Assembly: GCA_903958285.1 (NCBI GenBank)
Contig: CAJBSR010000261.1
Span: 1-11,956, forward strand
Length of the DNA stretch: 11,956 nucleotides
Source of the DNA: an uncultured Sphingomonadales bacterium
GTDB lineage: Bacteria; Pseudomonadota; Alphaproteobacteria; Sphingomonadales; Sphingomonadaceae
Direction of reading: 5' to 3'
Below, in pieces: positions 1-7,425 of this stretch (position 1 is its first letter; each line of letters opens with the position of its first letter). Below the pieces are notes generated by a model. That model saw only the letters and a program-made list of their open reading frames with translations, made no database searches and was not told the DNA's origin. The position numbers were made by a program, and so were the translations under genes.

Positions 1-553
1 CAATCGTGATCGCGACCGCCACAACGAAAAGGATACCGGCCTGCAGCCAGATCGACTCTTCGGCCACTTCGCCAAGTGCAATCGCCATGATTTCCGCCGA
101 CAGGATCAGGTCCGTCCGCACAGCGCCGGAGACCATGAGCTTTTCATGTTCTTCGCTGGAGAGTTCGGCAATCGCTTCGTCCAGCGTTTCATCCTCCGGC
201 TGCAGGGATTCAACGATTTTCTCAACGCCTTCATAGCACAGGAACGCACCCCCGAGCATCAGGATGGGCGTGATTGCCCCGGGCAAGAAGTAACTGAGCA
301 GCAGCCCCACCGGCAAAATGAGGAACAGCTTGTTGAACATCGACCCCTTGGCGATCCGCCAGATCACCGGCAGTTCCCGGTCCGGCGTAAAGCCCGTGAC
401 ATAGCGGGGGGTAACAGCGGTATCGTCAATCACAACACCCGCCGCCTTCACGCCGGCCCGGCCTGCGGCGGCGCCCACATCGTCGATGGAGGCAGCGGCA
501 ACCTTTGCGATCAGCGCAATATCATCAAGTAGGGCGGCAAGGCCGGATGCCAT
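1..553 (-). CDS. DUF808 (YedI-type) inner membrane protein, C-terminus cut off by window edge
   Basis: The first 184 residues are visible, starting at ATG 553; the reading frame runs off the left edge. The family usually has about 300 residues, so roughly the last third is missing. The N-terminus (MASGLAALLDDIALIAKVAA) and the following stretch with IDDVGAAAGRAGVKAAGVVIDD and TPRYVTGF are the hallmark of DUF808, whose E. coli member is YedI. A hydrophobic hairpin lies at about residues 74-106 (ending in LCYEGVEKI), a second hydrophobic stretch at about 147-160 and a third beginning at about 168. An acidic stretch, about 117-138, separates the first two. The biochemical role of this family is not established. 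The start is supported by AGGAG 7 bases upstream. The gene lies 66 bases downstream of the acyl-CoA dehydrogenase on the same strand and could be co-transcribed with it. Confidence 0.88.
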   Translation of the reverse strand, partial: MASGLAALLDDIALIAKVAAASIDDVGAAAGRAGVKAAGVVIDDTAVTPRYVTGFTPDRELPVIWRIAKGSMFNKLFLILPVGLLLSYFLPGAITPILMLGGAFLCYEGVEKIVESLQPEDETLDEAIAELSSEEHEKLMVSGAVRTDLILSAEIMAIALGEVAEESIWLQAGILFVVAVAITI

Positions 554-560
554 AAGTCTG

Positions 561-565
561 CTCCT
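561..565 (-). promoter_or_regulatory. Ribosome binding site of the DUF808 gene
   Basis: On the minus strand AGGAG stands 7 bases before the ATG at 553. It is one of the clearest Shine-Dalgarno sequences in the window and fixes the start of the DUF808 protein. Confidence 0.7.
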
Positions 566-619
566 GAAGAGGGGTCTGCTGGTTAGGTGGATAATGCAGG
601 AAAAGTCCAGATGTGCCGA

Positions 620-1789
620 TCATCGACCAAACATTTGTCGCCCGGCCAGATCGAGCATAATCTCTTCAGAGCCGCCGCCAATCGCGTTGACCCGGACCTC
701 GCGGTAGATGCGCTCGACTTTTGATCCGCGCAGATAGCTGGCCCCGCCAAGCACCTGCGCTGCCTCGCGCGCGACACTTTCCAGCATGCGGGTGGCCTGC
801 ACCTTGAGCATCGCGAAGTCGGCGGGTTGGTCTGCCCCTTGCTGCACCTGCCAGGCGCATAGATCGACCCAGGCCTGCGTCGTCTGGATCTGCCGCGCCA
901 TATCGGCGAGCTTAATGCGGATCGACTGGTGGCCGATCAACGGCTTGCCAAAGGTTTCACGTTGCTGCGCCCATTCGGACGCTTCCTTCAGGCAGACACG
1001 CGCAAAGGCGCAGCAGCCCATCGCCATGCCCAGCCGTTCGGAATTGAAGTTGCGCATGATGCCGATGAAGCCGCCATTTTCTGGCCCGATGAGGTTTTCG
1101 ACGGGAACTTCGACATCCTCAAAATAGATCGCAGCGGTATCCGAACAATGCCAGCCCATCTTCTCAAGCCGCGTGCGGGAGACGCCCTTGGCATTCATAT
1201 CGATCAGCAGCAGCGAAACGCCGCCCGCACCTTCCCCGCCGGTCCGCACGGCACAAGTGAGCCAGTCGGCGCGCATCCCGCTGGTGATGAACATCTTGGA
1301 GCCATTGACGACATAATGGTCGCCCTTGCGGACAGCGCGGGTTTTGAGGTTGGCGACATCCGACCCGCCGGAGGGTTCAGTGATGCCCAATGCGATAATC
1401 TTGTCACCAGTCAGCACGGGAGGGGCCACGCGGCGCTTCAATTCATCCGAGCCTAAAGCGAGGATGGGCGGCAAGCCGATGCCATGCGTCATTAACGACG
1501 CGCCAAGCCCGCCCGCGCCAACAGCGGACAGCTCTTCGGTTTGGGTCAACCCGTGGAAGATGTCGAACCCATCGCTATGCCCGCCATATTCTTCCGGATA
1601 ACGCAGGCCGAGGATGCCCGCCTCTGCCGCCTTTTTATGCAACGCGCGCGGCAACTCACCGTCTTTTTCCCACTGGTCAATGTTGGGCTGCACCTCGCTT
1701 GCGACGAACCGCCGGACGGCGATAGCCAATTGTTCATGGGTTTCGTCGTAATAAGGCGACCGGGCTCGCCAATGGTCAAAACTTGTCAT
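620..1789 (-). CDS. Acyl-CoA dehydrogenase family protein (FAD-dependent)
   Basis: This 389-residue protein has the usual length of a soluble acyl-CoA dehydrogenase, which introduces the alpha,beta double bond into an acyl-CoA and passes electrons through FAD to electron transfer flavoprotein. The order is N-terminal helical domain (about 15-125), beta domain with the FAD/substrate signature GITEPSGGSD (135-144), then C-terminal helical domain with RETFG (277-281) and the second signature region LGGASYLRGSKVERIYREVR (347-366). The position of MCAD Glu376 is occupied by Gly in IGGGSEEIM (370-378). The likely catalytic base is instead Glu251 in NSERLGMA, as in isovaleryl-CoA and long-chain acyl-CoA dehydrogenases. 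The exact substrate cannot be read from sequence. The frame stays open upstream to 2221, but homology begins at the MTSFDHW start at 1789. A purine-rich GGGGAG lies 15 bases upstream, which is rather far. It is divergent from the serine hydrolase. Confidence 0.95.
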   Translation of the reverse strand: MTSFDHWRARSPYYDETHEQLAIAVRRFVASEVQPNIDQWEKDGELPRALHKKAAEAGILGLRYPEEYGGHSDGFDIFHGLTQTEELSAVGAGGLGASLMTHGIGLPPILALGSDELKRRVAPPVLTGDKIIALGITEPSGGSDVANLKTRAVRKGDHYVVNGSKMFITSGMRADWLTCAVRTGGEGAGGVSLLLIDMNAKGVSRTRLEKMGWHCSDTAAIYFEDVEVPVENLIGPENGGFIGIMRNFNSERLGMAMGCCAFARVCLKEASEWAQQRETFGKPLIGHQSIRIKLADMARQIQTTQAWVDLCAWQVQQGADQPADFAMLKVQATRMLESVAREAAQVLGGASYLRGSKVERIYREVRVNAIGGGSEEIMLDLAGRQMFGR

Positions 1790-1897
1790 GATGCAAACAA
1801 AGCACTCCCCGTTCCGTCGCGCAACTATCGGTTCGTCGCTGCTGCAGAATCGTTCGTCGCAATCCGTTTGGTCTGACGACTCATGGAGCCTAACAAA

Positions 1898-1927
1898 ATT
1901 GTACTGGAATTTTAGAGGCTTAACCAA
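1898..1927 (-). promoter_or_regulatory. Candidate sigma70-type promoter for the acyl-CoA dehydrogenase
   Basis: On the minus strand TTGGTT (1927-1922) and TACAAT (1903-1898) are separated by 18 bases. The -10 matches TATAAT at five of six positions, the -35 only at TTG. Transcription would start near 1890 and leave a leader of about 100 bases before the ATG at 1789. This is pattern matching only. Confidence 0.3.
1914..1918 (+). promoter_or_regulatory. Ribosome binding site of the serine hydrolase gene
   Basis: AGAGG lies 10 bases before the ATG at 1929. It supports this start over the in-frame ATG at 1788, which would add 47 residues that do not resemble a secretion signal and would cover the whole intergenic region. 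Confidence 0.55.
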
Positions 1928-1928
1928 A

Positions 1929-3116
1929 ATGGTTGTGAATGTTGTCAAACAGGTTCGTTTGACATTGGGGCTTGGATTGATCGCGACAGCCTGCGTTTCG
2001 CCGGCCTCTCCCCCTGCCCGAATCACACCCCCCAAAAGCGCAGACGCGCAAAGCGTCGCCAAAGGGACGCGGCCTGCTGGCCCCTCGGTCCGGATCGCGC
2101 TCCCAACGCCGTCTTCCCAGCCCACCATCAATGATGGCGCGCGCGCAGCGCCTCCGGAAATGGTGGCCGCACTTCGCTCTATGTGGGCGTCTTTCCCGGG
2201 CAAGGCTGGCATCGCGGTCATGAAGACGGACGGATCGTGGATCGTCTCCTACCGCGGCGATGAACCGATGCCGCAGCAGAGCGTTTCAAAGCTGTGGGTC
2301 GCTATCGCAGTGATGGACGCGGTCGACAAAGGCAAATTGTCGCTGGATGACAGCGTCACTCTGCGGAAATCGGACATCACCGTGTTTCATCAGCCTATTG
2401 CAGGTCTGATTGGCCCCAATGGCTATACAACGACGATTGCAAGCCTGCTCAAGCGCGCGATGATGCAGAGCGACAATACGGCCAATGATTTCCTGATGCG
2501 CCGCGTCGGTGGCCCGAACGCCATCCGCGAGTTGATCGCCTCAAAGCGCCTCGGTGCCATCCGCTTTGGCCCCGGCGAACGCAATTTTCAGGCGGCAACC
2601 GCAGGCCTGACTTGGAAGCCCGAATATAGCTTTGGCGGCGCCTTCAACACGGCGCGCGCGGCTCTATCCCCAGCCACCCGGAAGGCGGCGATGGACAAAT
2701 ATGTGTCGGATCCGATGGACGGCGCGACGCCCGCCGCCATTGCCCGCTCGCTTGCCCGCCTGAAGCGCGGCGAACTGTTGAGCGCGCAATCGACCCGCTA
2801 TCTGATCAACATCATGGAATCGACCGAAACAGGCCGTGCCCGTCTGAAGGCCGGCGTTCCTGCCGGTTGGAAGCTTGCGCACAAAACCGGCACTGGTCAG
2901 GACCTGCGGAGCCGCACAGCCGGCTTCAACGATGTGGGCATCATGGTTGCGCCCGATGGCACCAGCTATGCCGTCGCTGTCATGATCGCAGATACGACAG
3001 CGCCGATTCCCGCCCGGCAGAAGCTGATCCAGCAAGTCGCCTCGGTTGTCGCTGCCAACCATAAGAGCAACGACTATGCCTCGCGGGGCGGCCAAGCCGC
3101 TCGTGGAGCAAACTAA
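1929..3116 (+). CDS. Class A beta-lactamase-like serine hydrolase, probable lipoprotein
   Basis: This 395-residue exported protein has the penicillin-recognising serine hydrolase fold. The N-terminus (MVVNVVKQVR, then a hydrophobic run to residue 21) ends at Cys22 in LIATAC, a plausible lipobox. A Pro/Ser/Ala-rich linker follows to about residue 75. Catalytic motifs: SVSK (Ser118, Lys121), SDN (181-183), Glu217 in GPGERNFQ, and KTG (319-321). The SDN-to-Glu spacing of 36 equals that of Ser130 to Glu166 in TEM-type enzymes. Homology resumes at DGATPAAIARSL and continues through GELLSAQSTR and LPAGW-like VPAGWKLAHKTG. Between Glu217 and the TP at 267-268 there are about 34 more residues than in TEM, so the Omega loop is enlarged. 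The residue matching Asn170 is Gln221. The protein could hydrolyse beta-lactams or act on peptidoglycan or another substrate. It lies 47 bases before polA on the same strand. Confidence 0.82.
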   Translation: MVVNVVKQVRLTLGLGLIATACVSPASPPARITPPKSADAQSVAKGTRPAGPSVRIALPTPSSQPTINDGARAAPPEMVAALRSMWASFPGKAGIAVMKTDGSWIVSYRGDEPMPQQSVSKLWVAIAVMDAVDKGKLSLDDSVTLRKSDITVFHQPIAGLIGPNGYTTTIASLLKRAMMQSDNTANDFLMRRVGGPNAIRELIASKRLGAIRFGPGERNFQAATAGLTWKPEYSFGGAFNTARAALSPATRKAAMDKYVSDPMDGATPAAIARSLARLKRGELLSAQSTRYLINIMESTETGRARLKAGVPAGWKLAHKTGTGQDLRSRTAGFNDVGIMVAPDGTSYAVAVMIADTTAPIPARQKLIQQVASVVAANHKSNDYASRGGQAARGAN

Positions 3117-3163
3117 CCGCTAAAGCTGTCGCCAAAGTGCTGCGCCATTGCTAATCCCCCGCA

Positions 3164-5953
3164 ATGGGAGAACAAAAACACCTCTATCTCGTCGATGGCT
3201 CGGGCTATATTTTCCGCGCCTATCACCGCCTGCCGCCGCTGACGAACATTCGCGGCGAACCGGTGGGGGCCGTCTATGGCTACACGACCATGCTGTGGAA
3301 GCTCGCGGACGCGCTGCACAAGGCGGATGGGCCAACGCACATGGCCGTCATCCTCGACGCGTCGTCAAAGACGTTTCGCAACGAGATTTACGATCAGTAT
3401 AAGGCGCACCGTCCGCCGGCACCGGAAGACCTTGTTCCGCAATTCCCGATGATCCGCGACGCCACGCGCGCCTTTTCTCTGCCCTGCATTGAAGAACTCG
3501 GGCTGGAAGCGGATGACATTATTGCCTCTTACGCCAAGGCCGCACTGGCCGATGGCTGGCTCGTCACCATTGTGTCGACCGACAAGGATCTGATGCAGCT
3601 CATCCAGCCGGGGCTCGACATGCTCGACCCGATGAAGAGTGAGCGGCTCGGCCCTCAGGCTGTGGTCGATAAATTCGGCGTCGGGCCGGAAGGTCTGGCT
3701 GACGTCCTCGCGCTGATGGGCGATACGGCGGACAATGTGCCCGGCGTTCCGGGCATCGGCCCCAAGACCGCCTCCAAGCTGATCCTTGAATTCGGCACGC
3801 TGGAAGCAGTGCTCGAAGCTGCGCCATCTATGAAACCCTCCAAGATGCGCGACAATTTGATCGAGCATGCGGACAAAGCCCGCCTGTCGCGCATTCTTGT
3901 CGCGCTGAAGGATGATGCGGCCCTTCCCGAACCGCTGGACGATTTCCTCCTGAAGGAGATCCCCGACGCCCCCTTGCGCGCCTTTTTGGAGCATCACGGC
4001 TTTGGGTCTCTGCTGAAGAAGCTCGACGGCCCCACCGCCCGCGCTGACGGACACGCCATGGCGATGATCCGGTCTGAAGCAAAGGGGACGTCCGCTGAAG
4101 CCGCCCCCGCCCCCGTTGCGCAGGTGTTTGACCGCGACATCTATGACTGCGTCCAAACCGAGGCGCAGCTGGACGCTTGGATTGCCGAGGCGACACTTGC
4201 GGGTGTCATCGCTGTCGATACAGAGACCGACGCGCTGGATTCCATGGCGGCAGGCCTTGTCGGTGTCAGCATCGCGACGGGGCCAAACCGCGCCTGCTAC
4301 ATTCCACTCGCACATGGCGGCAGCGATCTGTTTTCAGATTCCCCCGCCCAAGTTCCGATGGCCACGGCGATGGCCAAACTGAAGCGACTGCTTGAGGACC
4401 CCTCCGTCCTCAAAATCGGCCACAACATCAAATATGATCTGAACGTGCTGGAACGTTACGGCATTAGCGTTGCCCCCATCGACGACACGATGGTGATGAG
4501 TTTCGATCTGGATGCGGGGAAGCATAACCATGGCATGGATGAGCTGGCGCTGATCCATTTCGGGCACAGCTGCATTGCCTTCAAAGACGTCTGCGGCACC
4601 GGCAAGAACCAGCTGACCTTCAATCAGGTCGGCATGGCAGAAGCCACGCGTTATGCCGCCGAAGATGCCGATGTCACGCTGCGCCTCTGGCATCGCTTGA
4701 AGCCCCGCCTCAGCGCCGAAAAGGCCACGCGCGTCTACGAACGCGTCGACAGGCCTCTGGTCCCCGTGCTCGCCCGCATGGAGCGCGAAGGCATCAAGGT
4801 TGACCGCGATGAACTCGCCCGCATGTCGGCAGAGTTTGCGGAGGGCTGTGCCGGTCTGGAAATCGAAATCCACGCCTTGGCTGGACAGCCCTTTTCCGTT
4901 GGCAGCCCGAAGCAGTTGGGCGAAATCCTGTTTGGGCAAATGGGCCTGAAGGGCGGCAAGAAGGGCAAATCGGGCGATTTTTCAACCGACGTCACCGTCC
5001 TTGAAAAGCTGGCCGAAGAAGGCGTCGAGATCGCCCGCAAGGTGCTCGACTGGCGGCAGCTGTCCAAGCTGAAGTCCACCTATACCGATGCGCTGCAAAC
5101 ACAGATCAACCCCAAGACGGGGCGTGTTCATACGAGCTACAGCTTGACGGGCGCACAAACGGGGCGTCTTTCCTCGAATGATCCGAACTTGCAGAACATT
5201 CCCATCCGTACCGAAATTGGTCGCCGCATCCGCGAAGCCTTTGTGGCGGAACCGGGCAATGTCCTGCTGTCGGCGGATTATAGCCAGATCGAGCTGCGCT
5301 TGGCCGCGCATATGGCAGATGTTCCGGCGCTGAAGGATGCCTTTGCCAATGGCGAGGACATCCACGCCCGCACCGCACAGGAATTGTTCGGCGAAGTGAA
5401 CCGCGACACACGCGGCCGCGCCAAGACGATCAACTTCTCCCTGCTCTACGGCATTTCCCGCTGGGGGCTTGCCGGACGGCTCGGCATTTCGGCGGACGAA
5501 GCGCAGTCGATGATTGACCGCTATTTTCAAAGCTTCCCCGGGATCAACCAGTATATCAGCCGCACGCTGCAATCGGCGCGGGAGACAGGCTTCACCGAGA
5601 CTTTGTTCGGTCGGAAAACGCACTTCACGCGCATCACCAGCGCGAACCAGACGGAACGGGCGGGCAGCGAGCGCGCCGCCATCAACGCGCCAATCCAAGG
5701 GACAAGCGCCGACATCATCAAGCGCGCCATGGTCCGCATGCTCCCCGCGCTTGCCGATGCGGGCCTGCCCCATGTGAAGATGCTGCTGCAAGTGCATGAT
5801 GAACTCGTGTTCGAACTGCCCGAAGGCGATGTGGCCGCCGCCAGCAAAGTCATCGAACGCGTGATGGCAGAAGCTGCTGAACCGCTCGTCAAACTCGATG
5901 TCCCGCTGGGTGTGGAAATCGGCACGGGCAAGAACTGGGGCGCTGCACATTGA
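3164..5953 (+). CDS. polA: DNA polymerase I
   Basis: At 929 residues it is the same size as E. coli Pol I (928) and has all three domains. It removes RNA primers and fills gaps in lagging-strand synthesis and excision repair. The 5'-3' nuclease (about 1-290) shows LVDGSGYIFRAY, ELGLEADDIIASYA, STDKDLMQL and GVPGIGPKTASKL. The 3'-5' exonuclease (about 325-515) keeps its metal ligands: Asp352 and Glu354 in DTETD, Asp425 in GHNIKYD, Tyr497 and Asp501 in YAAED. Proofreading is therefore probably intact. The polymerase has motif A DYSQIELR (Asp705), motif B with Lys754, Phe758 and Tyr762, and motif C VHDE (Asp879, Glu880). Residues 288-325 are a low-complexity linker. ATG 3164 is the first start after an in-frame TAA at 3152, and no clear Shine-Dalgarno precedes it. 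The stop overlaps the flippase start. Confidence 0.99.
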   Translation: MGEQKHLYLVDGSGYIFRAYHRLPPLTNIRGEPVGAVYGYTTMLWKLADALHKADGPTHMAVILDASSKTFRNEIYDQYKAHRPPAPEDLVPQFPMIRDATRAFSLPCIEELGLEADDIIASYAKAALADGWLVTIVSTDKDLMQLIQPGLDMLDPMKSERLGPQAVVDKFGVGPEGLADVLALMGDTADNVPGVPGIGPKTASKLILEFGTLEAVLEAAPSMKPSKMRDNLIEHADKARLSRILVALKDDAALPEPLDDFLLKEIPDAPLRAFLEHHGFGSLLKKLDGPTARADGHAMAMIRSEAKGTSAEAAPAPVAQVFDRDIYDCVQTEAQLDAWIAEATLAGVIAVDTETDALDSMAAGLVGVSIATGPNRACYIPLAHGGSDLFSDSPAQVPMATAMAKLKRLLEDPSVLKIGHNIKYDLNVLERYGISVAPIDDTMVMSFDLDAGKHNHGMDELALIHFGHSCIAFKDVCGTGKNQLTFNQVGMAEATRYAAEDADVTLRLWHRLKPRLSAEKATRVYERVDRPLVPVLARMEREGIKVDRDELARMSAEFAEGCAGLEIEIHALAGQPFSVGSPKQLGEILFGQMGLKGGKKGKSGDFSTDVTVLEKLAEEGVEIARKVLDWRQLSKLKSTYTDALQTQINPKTGRVHTSYSLTGAQTGRLSSNDPNLQNIPIRTEIGRRIREAFVAEPGNVLLSADYSQIELRLAAHMADVPALKDAFANGEDIHARTAQELFGEVNRDTRGRAKTINFSLLYGISRWGLAGRLGISADEAQSMIDRYFQSFPGINQYISRTLQSARETGFTETLFGRKTHFTRITSANQTERAGSERAAINAPIQGTSADIIKRAMVRMLPALADAGLPHVKMLLQVHDELVFELPEGDVAAASKVIERVMAEAAEPLVKLDVPLGVEIGTGKNWGAAH

Positions 5954-7425
5954 CAGTCTCCGCCCCTGAACAGGGCGACGACATTCAGGCCCTCGCAAAG
6001 GGAGGCCGAACGAACGTGGCGGGCTTTTTCGTCCGCCTGTTGGCACGCATCCCGTTCCTCATCATTGGCGGGCAATGGTATGGCGCAGAAGCGCTGGGGC
6101 GACTGGCTTATGCCATTGTCATTGTGGAGTTTGCAGCGCAAATCGCCACACTTGGCCTGAAGCGGGGGCTGGCGCTGCATCTGTCCGGTGAGGGCAAAGA
6201 AAACGGAGCGTGGGACGGCCTTGTCGTCGTCCTCTTGGCCACATTGCCGCTGACACTCCTGCTGATGTGGGTTCCGGAAATCATGTTCCCGAACAGCCAG
6301 ATCAACGGGCTGGACAATCTTTTGCCGCTCATCATTCCGGCGCTAGCTGCGTCCGACGTGATGCTGGCCGCCCTTGCCTATCGCTTTGACGTCGCCTCCA
6401 CGGTGCGCGCGCGGGCGGTGATTGAGCCTTGGACAATCAGCATCGCCGCCTTTGCGCTGGCATGGAGCCTGCCGCGCGATGGCCTGCTGGTGGCTTATGC
6501 CCTGTCGATGGCCGCCGCCCTCATCGCCTCGTTGATCCCGTTCCTGCGGACCATAGGGCTGCCAAAGAACTGGAAGCCCCGCCCCCGCGAACTCTGGGAC
6601 CTGACACGGCGCAATATTCCGCTTGCGGCAGCCGACGCCATTGAATGGGGGTCGCGCCGGTTGGATCTTGCCATTCTCGGGCTGTTTGTGTCCCCCGCGA
6701 CCGTCGGCATCTATTGGGTCGCGCAGCAGGTCGCCTCCCTGCCGCAGAAGCTGAAGACCAGCTTTGACCCTGTGCTCGGCCCCGTCATCACACGACGGCT
6801 GGAGGAAAAGAACCTGCCCGCCATTGCAACGCAGGTCAGCCAGGTCGGCTTCTGGATCTTGGCGGCGCAAGTCGGAGTGGCCTTTGCGCTCGGCATTCCA
6901 GCCGAAGGGATATTGGGGCTGGTCGGGCCGGGCGGCGGTTTCGTCTCTGGCACCGGTGCGCTCGCGTTTCTGCTGCTGGCAGAAGTCGTGGCCTCGCTCG
7001 CCGTCGTCAGTGAAGCCGCGCTCGTCTACATCGCGCGTCTCCGTAACATGCTCATTTCGCTGGGGATGATCACTGTTCAGGCAGTTACCTCCGTCGCCAT
7101 CCTATTCGTCATGCAGCGCGAAGGATTGAGCGAAGCCTGGATGGCCGCAGGCGTCGCCATGGGGCTTTGCATTGCGCTGGCGATCAGTTCCGTCATCAAA
7201 TCGCGCCTCGCGAGCCGCTTGCTCGGCGCCCCGGTTTCGGTGTGGCGTTGGTCGATCGTCTGGGCCGCTGCAGGTGCCGTGTTCGTCGGGCAGATCTTCA
7301 TCCGCCTGCCCGAATGGGTCGAACTGGCCGTCGGCATCCCGGCCATTCTCGCCGTCTATGGCTGGCTGCTTTGGAAGCGCGGCTTCCGTGAGGAAGACCG
7401 CGTTCTGTTCCGCAAGATGGCGTGA
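5950..7425 (+). CDS. Polysaccharide (Wzx-like) flippase, lipopolysaccharide biosynthesis membrane protein
   Basis: A 491-residue integral membrane protein with about 12-13 hydrophobic segments (roughly 23-42, 50-70, 88-108, 121-146, 160-175, 178-199, 236-256, 298-318, 333-360, 365-388, 393-416, 432-452, 457-476). Its length and the N-terminal pattern (ALAKGGRTN, then IPFLIIGGQWYGAEALGRLAYA) fit the oligosaccharide flippase branch of the MATE/MOP superfamily, which moves lipid-linked glycans across the inner membrane. The cargo is unknown. The start chosen is TTG 5950, whose TTGA overlaps the polA stop; it keeps the ALAKGGRTN block that I believe is conserved in relatives. An alternative GTG at 6016 (Val23) has GGAGG 10 bases upstream and would give 469 residues, losing that block but no membrane segment. 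No glycosyltransferase or polymerase gene accompanies it here. Confidence 0.85.
   Translation: MTVSAPEQGDDIQALAKGGRTNVAGFFVRLLARIPFLIIGGQWYGAEALGRLAYAIVIVEFAAQIATLGLKRGLALHLSGEGKENGAWDGLVVVLLATLPLTLLLMWVPEIMFPNSQINGLDNLLPLIIPALAASDVMLAALAYRFDVASTVRARAVIEPWTISIAAFALAWSLPRDGLLVAYALSMAAALIASLIPFLRTIGLPKNWKPRPRELWDLTRRNIPLAAADAIEWGSRRLDLAILGLFVSPATVGIYWVAQQVASLPQKLKTSFDPVLGPVITRRLEEKNLPAIATQVSQVGFWILAAQVGVAFALGIPAEGILGLVGPGGGFVSGTGALAFLLLAEVVASLAVVSEAALVYIARLRNMLISLGMITVQAVTSVAILFVMQREGLSEAWMAAGVAMGLCIALAISSVIKSRLASRLLGAPVSVWRWSIVWAAAGAVFVGQIFIRLPEWVELAVGIPAILAVYGWLLWKRGFREEDRVLFRKMA
6001..6005 (+). promoter_or_regulatory. Shine-Dalgarno-like site inside the flippase N-terminal coding region
   Basis: GGAGG, preceded by AAAG, lies 10 bases before an in-frame GTG at 6016. 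It could serve a shorter flippase form, or it may be chance, because the codons it covers (Gly-Gly-Arg) belong to the block thought to be conserved. It bears on which start is real. Confidence 0.3.

Larger units (their letters stand above)
1790..1928. other. Divergent intergenic region between acyl-CoA dehydrogenase and serine hydrolase
   Basis: These 139 bases are more AT-rich near the serine hydrolase side than the flanking genes. They must hold the promoters of both divergent genes unless these are expressed from within neighbouring coding sequence. Apart from the candidate minus-strand promoter listed separately, a weak plus-strand candidate can be seen: TTGGTC (1868-1873), 17-base spacer, TAACAA (1891-1896). 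Each hexamer matches the sigma70 consensus at only three positions. No clear operator palindrome was found. Confidence 0.5.

Noticed and set aside
556..580. 7-base direct repeat (GTCTGCT at 556-562 and 574-580) upstream of the DUF808 gene as a possible operator
   Set aside because: It is too short and unsupported by any flanking regulator; repeats of this length are expected by chance.
1788..1928. Earlier ATG at 1788 for the serine hydrolase
   Set aside because: It adds 47 residues that bury the signal sequence and span the whole intergenic region; ATG 1929 has an AGAGG site and a lipoprotein-like N-terminus.
1790..2221. Upstream in-frame extension of the acyl-CoA dehydrogenase by 144 residues
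   Set aside because: It runs antisense through the divergent serine hydrolase, has no family similarity, and the protein is already full length from ATG 1789.
3365..6180. Long open frames antisense to polA (for example 3365-4315, 4334-4939 and 4982-6046 on the minus strand)
   Set aside because: GC-rich codon bias leaves long open frames opposite real genes. These have no recognisable motif, while the plus strand encodes an intact PolA.
6343..6870. Minus-strand open frame inside the flippase gene
   Set aside because: Its composition is that of a complement shadow, and the plus strand encodes a continuous set of membrane helices there.
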